Below the pieces are notes generated by a model that saw nothing but the letters and a program-made list of their open reading frames with translations, made no database searches and was not told where the DNA came from. A stretch of 64,000 nt of DNA. Source: Pseudomonadota bacterium. GTDB lineage: Bacteria; Pseudomonadota; Gammaproteobacteria; Steroidobacterales; Steroidobacteraceae. The translations under genes were made by a program, and so were the position numbers. The stretch is from the NCBI GenBank assembly GCA_021805275.1, contig JAJZFQ010000005.1, forward strand, positions 27,475 to 91,474, read 5' to 3'. Shown in pieces: positions 1 to 7,859 of this stretch. Position 1 is the stretch's first letter. Each line of letters opens with the position of its first letter.

Positions 1-2234
1 GGCCCGACAACCTGCAGGAAATCGTCGTCACCGCGCAGAAGCGCCGCCAGCTGCTCGCCAAGGTCCCGGAGAGCATCACCGCCTTCACCTCCCAGGCGCT
101 GCACGACTTTCACATCAAGTCGTTCGACGACTACGCGGCGATGACCCCGAACCTGTCGTTCTCCTACGGCGGTGGCCCGACCGGCATCGCCGATTCGCGC
201 ACGGTCGCCATTCGCGGCATCACCGGGCAGAACCTGTTCGGTACCTCCGGCGCCACCGGCTTCTACATCGACGACACGCCGCTGCCGAGCTCCGTCGACC
301 CGCGCATCGTCGACATCGCCAACATCCAGGTCCTCAAGGGCCCGCAGGGCACGCTCTATGGCGAGAGCTCCCTCGGTGGCAACATCAAGATCGTCACGCG
401 TCAGCCGAACCTGAAGCGACGCACGCTGCACTTCACGGTGCACGGCGGCGCGACCTCCGGCGGCGGCAGTCCGGACGAAGGCGGCAGCGCGATCATCAAC
501 CTGCCGATCGTGCGCAACACGCTCGGCGTGCGCATCGTGGCGTTTGCCAATCACGATGCGGGATACCTCACGCGCACGTATCCCAATCCATCGAGCCCCG
601 GCGTGACCGACCCCTTCCTGAGCGTCCCGCGCACCAGCGTCGGCAACCAGGGGGCCATCACCACGTACGGCGGCAGCGTCACGGCGCTGTGGGCCGTGAC
701 ATCACGGTTCAAAGCCACGCTGCGCATCATGGCGCAGGAGCAGAACGATCACGGCTTCCCGGCGACGTTCGCGCCCCTGCCTGCCTTTACCCCCGTCTAC
801 ACGCTCAATCGCGCCTTCAACGTACAGCCCAAGGCGAGTGACCGGTGGGCGACATCGTCGCTGGAGCTGAAATACCGCGGCCACGGCTGGAATCTGGTGT
901 CGGCGACCAGCTACTTCCACCGCCATACCCAGGACATCGAGGACTCGACGTACGGCACCCAGCAGATCTTCAGCTCGTACTATCAGGTCTCAGGCCTGCC
1001 GGCGCAGCCGTTCCTCTGGAACGGCGAGCACTACTTCAACCAGATTAACAGCGAGACACGCTTCTCCTTCGACCCGATCCACGGCGTGAGCGGCACGTTC
1101 GGCGTGTTCGTGTCGAACTCGCGCGCGCTGTTCTGGATTCCGCCGACCAACGCACAGGGCCTCGTGGCGGCGACGGCGAACAACACGGTGGTCGGCCCGT
1201 GGCCGAACGATCTGATCTGGACGCAGCGCAACCCCGGCAGTGAGAAGGACTACGCGATCTTCGGTCAGATCTACTGGAAGTTCCTCAACAAGTTCACCCT
1301 GACCCTGGGCGCGCGTCAGTACTGGCTGAAGCAGCACAGCGACTACACGGCCAACGGTTTCATGAACTTCGGCCCGACGCCGAGCGATCCGCAGAGCAAC
1401 AGCCAGAACGGCACGGATCCGAAGTTCGCACTGTCCTACCAGGCGAACCAGGCCACTATGCTGTACGTGTCGGCGTCCAAGGGGTTCCGAGCGGGCAACG
1501 CCCAGGCATCCCTGCCCTTCTGCGCCGAGCCGAACCTGCCGGTCAACGACATCACGCATCTGAAGTCCGACACGCTCTGGACTTACGAGGCGGGCGCCAA
1601 GGTGCAGCTGCAGAACCCGCAACTGCTGCTCACCGCCGACGGCTTCCACATCGACTGGAACAACATTCAGCAGCAGGTGGCGCTGCCGTGCGGTGCATAC
1701 TTCGAGATCAACGGCGCCAAGGCCAAGATCGACGGTGCGGAATTCGAGGCCATGGGCTACGTGCTGCCGCAGCTGCAGGTGCGGCTCGGACTCGGTTACG
1801 AGGCGACCGACATCACCAATCCGGGCGCGCTCGGCCTGGTGGGACTCTCACCCGGCTCGCGGATCATGGGTGTGCCGGCCTGGACGGCGAGCGCCGGCAG
1901 CATCTACCGCCATGCGCTCACCGACAACGTGAGCGGCTTCGTGTCGGCCGACTACAGCTACACCGACAGCAGCGAGTCGTTGCTGAACGGCGGAGCAGGT
2001 GCGATCGCGACGCGGCCGAGCTTCTCGCTGGTCGGCGCGCGCATCGGCATTGACTGGGGACGCTCGGAGCTCTCTCTCAATGGCACCAATCTCACCAACG
2101 CCAAGCCGAACCTCGGGGATCTCGGCTACGTCGGCTACGCGCAGTACAGCGCCACCGGGGTGGTCATTCCCGAGGTCGCCACCATGCGTCCGGCGACCGT
2201 GACCATCGAGTATTCGCGCTCACTGTCATTCTGA
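1..2234 (+). CDS. TonB-dependent outer-membrane receptor (5' truncated by window edge)
   Basis: The reading frame is open from base 3 and continues to the TGA at 2232-2234, so the true start lies left of the window. The first visible residues contain a TonB box-like LQEIVVTAQKR. A plug domain follows, with typical motifs such as VAIRGITGQN, DDTPLP and VLKGPQGTLYG. A long beta-barrel then ends in the aromatic-terminal SLSF typical of outer-membrane proteins. The barrel resembles the FecA/iron-complex-like receptors common in oligotrophic proteobacteria. The substrate cannot be read from the sequence. It sits beside a carnitine/betaine catabolic island, so uptake of a quaternary ammonium compound or conjugate is possible but unproven. 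It converges with the tetR gene downstream. Confidence 0.9.
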   Translation, partial: PDNLQEIVVTAQKRRQLLAKVPESITAFTSQALHDFHIKSFDDYAAMTPNLSFSYGGGPTGIADSRTVAIRGITGQNLFGTSGATGFYIDDTPLPSSVDPRIVDIANIQVLKGPQGTLYGESSLGGNIKIVTRQPNLKRRTLHFTVHGGATSGGGSPDEGGSAIINLPIVRNTLGVRIVAFANHDAGYLTRTYPNPSSPGVTDPFLSVPRTSVGNQGAITTYGGSVTALWAVTSRFKATLRIMAQEQNDHGFPATFAPLPAFTPVYTLNRAFNVQPKASDRWATSSLELKYRGHGWNLVSATSYFHRHTQDIEDSTYGTQQIFSSYYQVSGLPAQPFLWNGEHYFNQINSETRFSFDPIHGVSGTFGVFVSNSRALFWIPPTNAQGLVAATANNTVVGPWPNDLIWTQRNPGSEKDYAIFGQIYWKFLNKFTLTLGARQYWLKQHSDYTANGFMNFGPTPSDPQSNSQNGTDPKFALSYQANQATMLYVSASKGFRAGNAQASLPFCAEPNLPVNDITHLKSDTLWTYEAGAKVQLQNPQLLLTADGFHIDWNNIQQQVALPCGAYFEINGAKAKIDGAEFEAMGYVLPQLQVRLGLGYEATDITNPGALGLVGLSPGSRIMGVPAWTASAGSIYRHALTDNVSGFVSADYSYTDSSESLLNGGAGAIATRPSFSLVGARIGIDWGRSELSLNGTNLTNAKPNLGDLGYVGYAQYSATGVVIPEVATMRPATVTIEYSRSLSF

Positions 2235-2410
2235 TCGCGGGCGCCCCAGTTGCAGGCCAGGGATGGCCTACCGCCACACAGTCGCCCGGGCATGGGTTTC
2301 GCGCCGGGCGGCTCCAGCGGGTATTGACGCGACCGCCGGTGAGTGCCCGATTTTCAGGGTGGCGCCAGGCGCCAAAGGGGGGCCCAAGCGCCCTGCCGGT
2401 CGGACAATCG

Positions 2411-3052
2411 CTAGCGCCTCGTGCGGACCCGCTTGCCGGTCCCGTCTGGGGCGGCGTGGTCGGCCCAGGTCTCCACCATGGACAGGTGCAGGCGCAGCTG
2501 CTCGATCTGCCGCGCCGCCGGCCAGTCCCCGGGGCTCGCCACGGTGCTGGCGGTGAGGCCATTGAGGAAGGTGACCACCGAACGCAGTACGCGCTGTTGC
2601 GTCTCGGGCGACCAACTCGACCATTGCGGCCAGCCGCGCGCCAGACAGCGTTCGAACAGCTGCATGTAGGCGCGATGCATCCGGCTGTTGATGCTTTTGA
2701 GGCGCTTGTCGGCCGCCACCTGACCCCAGAAGGCGGTCCAGAAAGCGCACTCGGTGAACCGCGCTGCATCGATAGGCAGGGCCTCGGTAAGCAGCGCAAG
2801 CAGGTCCGGCTCCCCGCCCGCATCCGGCGGGCGGGTGAGTCGGTGCTCGATGCGGCGCAGGATCAGCCGCAGCGCGGCGATAACGATTTCCTGCTTGGTA
2901 TCGAAATAATGCGCCACCATGCCGGTGGTGTAACCGGCCTCGCGCGCGATGCGCACGATCGTCGCCTGCTCGAATCCGTACTTCGCGACGACTCGACACG
3001 CCACAAAGGCGATTTCGTCGCGCCGCCGAGCATGGTCGACTATTTTTGGCAT
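2411..3052 (-). CDS. BetI-like TetR-family regulator
   Basis: A 213-residue protein with an N-terminal TetR helix-turn-helix at about residues 10-56 (TIVRIAREAGYTTGMVAHYF), the form seen in BetI-type regulators. The C-terminal ligand domain contains a FWTAFWGQV segment that matches the conserved K/R-x-W-x-x-FW region of BetI. BetI proteins repress choline/glycine-betaine genes and respond to choline. The gene lies 4 bp downstream of the carnitine dehydrogenase stop on the same strand, so the two are probably co-transcribed. That makes it a candidate local regulator of the island and a candidate ligand for the AT-rich palindromes described here. The effector is unknown. Confidence 0.85.
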   Translation of the reverse strand: MPKIVDHARRRDEIAFVACRVVAKYGFEQATIVRIAREAGYTTGMVAHYFDTKQEIVIAALRLILRRIEHRLTRPPDAGGEPDLLALLTEALPIDAARFTECAFWTAFWGQVAADKRLKSINSRMHRAYMQLFERCLARGWPQWSSWSPETQQRVLRSVVTFLNGLTASTVASPGDWPAARQIEQLRLHLSMVETWADHAAPDGTGKRVRTRR

Positions 3053-3056
3053 TCCG

Positions 3057-4547
3057 CTAGCGCACTCCCGGCGATCCGCTGCCCTGCAAGCCTACATGAC
3101 TTGAGGCCTGCTCGGGAACAGCCAGCCGGGCGTGAGCGGTCCGGATCGCCTGCAGGCGCGCGCGCGCTGCCGCGTCGATCGGCGTCGCCGCCCCCGAGGC
3201 GGCATGGCTGTACTGATGGAGCTGATCGGCGGTGGCGATCAGCTGGCCGTCGCTGCGGCGCCTGAGCCAGTGGAACAGATGAACCCGGCTGTCCGCCAGT
3301 CCCAGCACCTGCGTGGTCACGGTCACTGGCTCGAGCGCCCCGGCCCGAGCATGGCGGATCAGATGCGTCTGCACTGCCCCGAAGCCCCGGTCCGCGCCGT
3401 CCGCGCCGCTCGTGCGAAACAGGGCGTCCGCGGCGTCGTCGAACACCTGCAGGCAGCGAGAGTCGCTCAGTTGCCCGTCACGGCCGACCCATTCGGCGCG
3501 CACCTCGGTCTTGAGCGTCTCGAGCGGCCGCTCGCCGGCCGCGGCGCCGGGCTGCACACGCGCGGCGCTTTCGGCATACAGCCGATCCTCGAGCGCACGC
3601 AGGGTGGAGCCCGCACCGATGTCAAACTGCTTCAGGACCTGCTGGATGGCCACCAAGTAATCATCGCGCAGGCGCTCCAGCTCGCGGATCGAACGGCCCG
3701 CAGCCTGGGCCTGTGTCCCCTCGACCATGCGGTCGATGAGCTGCTCGGTAAGCTCCGGCGCCTCGAGCCGCGTCCAGGGCCACTTGAGGCACGGCCCGAA
3801 CTGCCGCAGCATATGCCGCATCCCCGTCTCACCCCCGGCGAGATGATAAATCAGGTTCGTACCCATACCGGCCCAGCGCAGACCGGGGCCGTAGACGATG
3901 GATTCGTCCAGCTCGCCGGTGCTGGCCACCCCGTCGTTGACCATGTGCAGAATCTCGCGCCACAGCGCCTCCTGCAACCGGTCGGTGAGGTGACCCGGCA
4001 CCTCGCGGCGCACCGTGAGCGGATGCATGCCGATATAGGTGAAGAACGTGGCGGCCGCCTTCAGAGACTGCGGGGACGTTGCCTTTCCGCCGACCAGCTC
4101 GACCAGCGGCAGCAGATACACCGGATTGAACGGATGGGCCACCAGGAAGCGTTCCGGGAAGCGCATGTCGCGCTGCAGGTCGGAGGGCATCAGGCCCGAC
4201 GTGCTGGAGGCGATGAGCACGTCCGCGGGCGCATGGCCGCTGACGTCGGCGAGCATCTTCTGTTTCAGCTCCAGCTGCTCCGGGATGTTCTCCTGGATGA
4301 AGTCCGAGCGGCGCGCCATGTCGGCCGGATCGGTCGTGAAGGACAGCGTGCCCTTCGGCGGCAGCGGCGCGCTGGTCAGCTTCGCCAGGGCACCCTCGGC
4401 GTTCGCGACCGCACCGCGAATCCACTCCTCCATCTTGGGATTCACGTCCGCGGCGATCACGTCGATGCCGAAGTGCAGCGCGCGCGCGGCCCAGCCACCC
4501 CCGATCACTCCCGTGCCCAGCAGACCCAATGTCTTGACGCGTCTCAT
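3057..4547 (-). CDS. lcdH: L-carnitine dehydrogenase fused to C-terminal thioesterase
   Basis: A 496-residue protein that would oxidise L-carnitine to 3-dehydrocarnitine with NAD. Residues 8-18 carry the GxGxxG dinucleotide fold (GLLGTGVIGGG). A 3-hydroxyacyl-CoA-dehydrogenase-like body runs to about residue 310. From about residue 335 a hotdog-fold thioesterase-like segment (EVRAEWVGRDGQLSDSRCL onward) is appended. This two-domain layout is known for carnitine dehydrogenases of several proteobacteria, where the extra domain hydrolyses betainyl-CoA. The start at 4547 is preferred over an in-frame ATG at 4604 because AGGCGAGAG lies just upstream of it. The gene is divergent from the NCS1 permease across an AT-rich palindromic region. 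The expected next enzyme, the BKACE that cleaves 3-dehydrocarnitine, is not visible in the window. Confidence 0.85.
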   Translation of the reverse strand: MRRVKTLGLLGTGVIGGGWAARALHFGIDVIAADVNPKMEEWIRGAVANAEGALAKLTSAPLPPKGTLSFTTDPADMARRSDFIQENIPEQLELKQKMLADVSGHAPADVLIASSTSGLMPSDLQRDMRFPERFLVAHPFNPVYLLPLVELVGGKATSPQSLKAAATFFTYIGMHPLTVRREVPGHLTDRLQEALWREILHMVNDGVASTGELDESIVYGPGLRWAGMGTNLIYHLAGGETGMRHMLRQFGPCLKWPWTRLEAPELTEQLIDRMVEGTQAQAAGRSIRELERLRDDYLVAIQQVLKQFDIGAGSTLRALEDRLYAESAARVQPGAAAGERPLETLKTEVRAEWVGRDGQLSDSRCLQVFDDAADALFRTSGADGADRGFGAVQTHLIRHARAGALEPVTVTTQVLGLADSRVHLFHWLRRRSDGQLIATADQLHQYSHAASGAATPIDAAARARLQAIRTAHARLAVPEQASSHVGLQGSGSPGVR

Positions 4548-4605
4548 GCTCTCGCCTGTCACTTGAATTACCTCCCGTCGGCAACTTGCGGCCGCCGGCG
4601 CCATT

Positions 4606-4630
4606 TTATAATATTGACCTCATAATATAA
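4606..4630. promoter_or_regulatory. AT-rich palindrome-like element in the lcdH/NCS1 divergent promoter
   Basis: The arms TTATAATAT and ATAATATAA flank a GACCTC core in an otherwise GC-rich sequence. Read on the minus strand it gives TTATGAGGTCAATATTATAA, which resembles elements at 16988-17037, 22939-22963 and 27071-27095. The position between divergent starts suggests both -10 regions and an operator. The bound regulator is inferred, not shown. Confidence 0.55.
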
Positions 4631-4680
4631 ACAGTTTTGCCGCAGTGGGGTCGCACAAGTGCGGCGTCGGAGAAGATCTG

Positions 4681-6141
4681 ATGGCCAGGACCAGGCTGCT
4701 CGAAAAACGCTCCATTGATTACGTTCCGCTCGCCGAGCGGCACGGCAAGGTATGGCACCTCTGGCCGGTATGGTTCTCGGGTGATGCGCACCTCGCCACG
4801 CTCGCGGTCGGCGTGCTGGGCAGCGCCCTCGGCGGCAACCTGTTCTGGTCGGCGCTCGCGGTCGTGCTCGGTTGCGCGATCGGCACCTTCTTCATGGCAT
4901 TCCACTCGGCACAGGGCCCGCAGCTTGGCCTGCCGCAGATGATCCAGTCCCGTCCGCAATTCGGCTATGTCGGCGCCCTGCTGGTCTGGGTCGTCGCGCT
5001 GGTCAGCTACATCGGCTACAACGCCTTCAATCAAGTGCTCGCGGTGCAGGCACTGCACGCGCTGCTCGGCGGAATCCCGATAGGCACCGACACCATCGTG
5101 ATCGGCTTCGCGATTCTCGCCGCGAGCCTCGCGGCATTCGGCTACGACTCGATCCACCTCGCGCAGCGCGGGCTCGCGTACCTGATGATCGCGATCCTCA
5201 CGCTGTTCACGATCTGCGCGGTGTGGCTGCTGCCGATCCCACCGGCGCAGTGGAGCTCGGCCGATTTCCGCCTCATTCCGTTCCTGACGCAACTGCTGGC
5301 CGCGGCCTCCTACCAGCTGAGCTGGTCGATTTACGTCTCCGACTATTCGCGCTACCTGCCGCACACGGTGAGTATCCGCGCCTCGTTCTGGTGGACCTAT
5401 CTCGGCGCCTTCATCGGCGGGACCTGGATGATGCTGGTCGGCAGCGTGGCCGCCGCCGTGGTGCCCAACCTGGACGTTCCGGCGGCACTCGAACGGGCGG
5501 CGGACATCATGCTGCCGGGCTTCGGCAGGGTGGTGCTGGTCGGCTCGCTGCTCGGTCTGGTAACGATATCGGCGCTCAATTACTACGGCACGTCGCTGAC
5601 GCTGCTCAGTGTCTGGGACACATTCAAGCCCCTGCGCAGCACCGCGGCGAAGCGGCTGCTCAGCCTGGTGCCGGCGCTGATCATCTCCACGTCGATCGCC
5701 ATGGAATCCTCGAGCCACTTCCTGACCCGCTTCTCTGACCTGCTCGAGATTCTTCTCTACCTGTTCACGCCCTGGACGGCCATCAACCTCGCGGACTTCT
5801 ACCTGGTGCGCAAGGGACACTACTCCGTGCGGGAGATCTTTAATCCCCACGGCATGTACGGGCGGTGGAACTGGCACGGACTGCTGGCGTACGCGGTCGG
5901 CTTCCTGGCCATGTCGCCATTTTTCAGCACCGGCCTGTACACCGGGCCGGTGGCGCGGGCCCTGGGCGGGGCGGATCTGTCGATTCTGATCGGTCTGCCC
6001 GTCTCGGCCGGCGCCTACATCATCTCCTGCCGGTCCCTGGATCTGCAGGCGGATCGGCGGGCCGCCGAGGCGGCTGACGCCGGCCTGGAGCCCGCCGCGA
6101 TTGCCGCCGCCCCCCCCGGCGGCGCGGCCCACAACGCCTGA
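4681..6141 (+). CDS. NCS1-family (nucleobase:cation symporter-1 type) permease
   Basis: A 486-residue integral membrane protein with about 12 hydrophobic segments. NCS1 hallmarks are present: the early WFSGDAHLATLAVG segment in helix 1, LPQMIQSRPQFGYVGA before helix 3, and SWSIYVSDYSRYLP in the middle. Family members import cytosine, allantoin, hydantoin, thiamine and related cyclic compounds. The start at 4681 is chosen over a GTG at 4645 because GGAGA at 4669-4673 is well spaced from it. Its divergent pairing with carnitine dehydrogenase suggests it imports an amine or betaine substrate of the island. That substrate is an inference outside the classical range of the family. Confidence 0.85.
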   Translation: MARTRLLEKRSIDYVPLAERHGKVWHLWPVWFSGDAHLATLAVGVLGSALGGNLFWSALAVVLGCAIGTFFMAFHSAQGPQLGLPQMIQSRPQFGYVGALLVWVVALVSYIGYNAFNQVLAVQALHALLGGIPIGTDTIVIGFAILAASLAAFGYDSIHLAQRGLAYLMIAILTLFTICAVWLLPIPPAQWSSADFRLIPFLTQLLAAASYQLSWSIYVSDYSRYLPHTVSIRASFWWTYLGAFIGGTWMMLVGSVAAAVVPNLDVPAALERAADIMLPGFGRVVLVGSLLGLVTISALNYYGTSLTLLSVWDTFKPLRSTAAKRLLSLVPALIISTSIAMESSSHFLTRFSDLLEILLYLFTPWTAINLADFYLVRKGHYSVREIFNPHGMYGRWNWHGLLAYAVGFLAMSPFFSTGLYTGPVARALGGADLSILIGLPVSAGAYIISCRSLDLQADRRAAEAADAGLEPAAIAAAPPGGAAHNA

Positions 6142-6170
6142 ACCGCCCGACATGGTGTGCCGGTCGCTCA

Positions 6171-7694
6171 CTACGATGGCCGGTAGGATGCGGCGAAGCG
6201 CTCGCGGATAGCCATCAGCTGCCCGGCGATCGCAGCGCTCAACGGCTCCGCTCGGTGCTCGAGGAGCCTGTGCAGGTCGGCGTCGATTCGGGCGAGGAGA
6301 TCCTCATCGGGCAGCGAGCCGCTGCTCACCGGCAGCCGCGCGCCGAAATAGCGGCTCTCCCACAGGTGTTCCCGGCAGTGTGCAGCGGTGTGCGCAAGGC
6401 CGAGGTAGTTGCCGCGCGCACCGACTTCACGTGCGAGATCCAGACCGATCGACTCGGCGTCGATCGGCAGCCCTTGCCACAGCGTGCGCAGCAGGCCGGC
6501 CAGGTCATCGCACAGACATAACGCGTGCAAGGAGAACGTCAGGCCCTGATCGATCGAACCGAGATAATCGAGTGTCGCCGGACGGCTGTAGAAAGCCTGC
6601 ATCATGCCGAGCGCGATCTCGGCCACCGCGTCCTGATTGAAGCGGCGCGCTCCGCTGTGCCCACCCGCACCGGTGAAGCACGGCAGTCCTAGGCGGCGGC
6701 GCACCTGGCACATGAGCATGTCCGCGAGCGAGGCCTGGGCGAAGTTGCCGATCCCGCCGGTGGCCGGCTCCATGAATGAGACGTCCGAGCTGCCGATGCA
6801 GAATGCGCCGCGGCGAACGAGTTGCGCCAGAACCATGCCGGCGAAATCCGTGGCGAGGCTGTTCACGATGCAGCCGGCCGTCGTGATCGGCGTGGAGGCA
6901 CCGCCGATGGGCAGCGTTCCGACGCTCACCGGCACGCCCGCCTGGACGCACTTGAGCAGCTGTTCGACGTGCGCACGCGGATAGTTGAGCGGCAGCGGCG
7001 TGATGATCTGCAGGAAGTACGGCTTGTCGAACAGCGCGGCGCGGCCACCGCGTATCGCCGCCGCCATCTCCAACACCGGGTCGAGCGATTCAGCGTTCTC
7101 GCACAGATACTCCAGCGGCTTGGTCGTGTTCGCCGCCATGATGGCGAACTCCTCAATCTCGCCATGGATATCCGAGCGGGCCACGTTCTTCACCGCCACA
7201 CAGACCGCATCGATGTTGGGTAGCGCGTCGGCGACGCGCGTCACCCGCGCGAGATCCTCGCCATTGCTCGCGCGCGGCTCGCCGCTATCGAGGTCGAAGA
7301 CCTTGATACAGGTCATGCCCGGCATGAACCAGGTGTGCCGGTCGTCGAGCTCGATGCAGCGCCGGCCCGGTCGGTCCCAGAGCTTCGCGGACTTCGCGCT
7401 CGAGGCAAGCGCGTCCCAGACCACCTGCGTCGGAAAGCGCACGATGCCGTCGGCCGAAGCATCGCAACCGGCCTCGCGGAACAGGCTCATTGCCGATGTG
7501 GCGGGATCGAACGCGACGCCGCAGTCATGCATCAGCGTGAGCGCTCCCTCGATCAGCTGCGTGGCGAATTCCCCGGGTACCGGCTCGTACGGGGCGGTCG
7601 CACCGAAATGCAGCCCCGGATCCGCCGGTGGCTCCTCGGACGCGCGGACAGGTTGTCTTCTGGGGCGGCGTGCGGCGCGGGTGTCGTTGGGCAT
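6171..7694 (-). CDS. MttB-family (non-pyrrolysine) quaternary/tertiary amine methyltransferase
   Basis: A 507-residue protein of the trimethylamine methyltransferase MttB superfamily. Visible family segments include WFMPGMTCIKVFDL, EFAIMAANTTKPLEYLCENAES, PLNYPRAHVEQLLKCVQAGVPV and the glycine-rich GAGGHSGARRFNQDA. Archaeal MttB reads an internal UAG as pyrrolysine. Here there is no internal UAG, and the frame ends in tandem stops TAG-TGA. Homologues without pyrrolysine (MtgB, MtcB, MtpB types) transfer a methyl group from glycine betaine, carnitine or proline betaine to a corrinoid protein. No corrinoid-binding partner or reactivase is seen in the window. A longer upstream open frame is only the antisense of the neighbouring flavoprotein; the ATG at 7692-7694 precedes the first conserved sequence. 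Convergent with the permease and divergent from the flavoprotein. Confidence 0.85.
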   Translation of the reverse strand: MPNDTRAARRPRRQPVRASEEPPADPGLHFGATAPYEPVPGEFATQLIEGALTLMHDCGVAFDPATSAMSLFREAGCDASADGIVRFPTQVVWDALASSAKSAKLWDRPGRRCIELDDRHTWFMPGMTCIKVFDLDSGEPRASNGEDLARVTRVADALPNIDAVCVAVKNVARSDIHGEIEEFAIMAANTTKPLEYLCENAESLDPVLEMAAAIRGGRAALFDKPYFLQIITPLPLNYPRAHVEQLLKCVQAGVPVSVGTLPIGGASTPITTAGCIVNSLATDFAGMVLAQLVRRGAFCIGSSDVSFMEPATGGIGNFAQASLADMLMCQVRRRLGLPCFTGAGGHSGARRFNQDAVAEIALGMMQAFYSRPATLDYLGSIDQGLTFSLHALCLCDDLAGLLRTLWQGLPIDAESIGLDLAREVGARGNYLGLAHTAAHCREHLWESRYFGARLPVSSGSLPDEDLLARIDADLHRLLEHRAEPLSAAIAGQLMAIRERFAASYRPS

Positions 7695-7740
7695 CGAGAC
7701 GATCCACCGTGGTTTGAATGGTCCGCGCGAGCGGGCCTTG

Positions 7741-7787
7741 TATACGATTATATAAGTCTTGTCAGAGTAATTATATATACATATAGT
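7741..7787. promoter_or_regulatory. AT-rich divergent promoter/operator between mttB-like and flavoprotein genes
   Basis: A 47-bp AT-rich island in GC-rich flanks. On the plus strand TTGTCA (7759-7764) and TATAGT (7782-7787) are spaced by 17 bp and face the flavoprotein gene. On the minus strand AGACTTATATAAT matches AGACTCATATAAT found at 17023-17035. Arms TATATAA and TTATATA form an inverted repeat. Confidence 0.55.
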
Positions 7788-7859
7788 TTGAAGCGCATAC
7801 CGTCGCCTGCTCGAGGCGACAAAGATCAATGCCGGCCGACGGCACGCAGCGGAGCCTCC

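Noticed and set aside
3132..4625. Long plus-strand open frame opposite lcdH
   Set aside because: A high-GC antisense shadow with no recognisable motifs, whereas the minus strand encodes a clear dehydrogenase.
4606..6171. Long minus-strand open frame opposite the NCS1 permease
   Set aside because: Very rich in Gln, Arg and Asp with no motifs; it mirrors the permease codons.
6168..6173. Possible pyrrolysine read-through at the TAG of the mttB-like gene
   Set aside because: The TAG is followed at once by TGA, and the protein is already of full family length, so it is a real stop.
7335..7859. Upstream extension of the flavoprotein frame on the plus strand
   Set aside because: It is antisense to the mttB-like gene and crosses the AT-rich promoter. 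The GTG at 7860 has a good ribosome-binding site and begins the family sequence.
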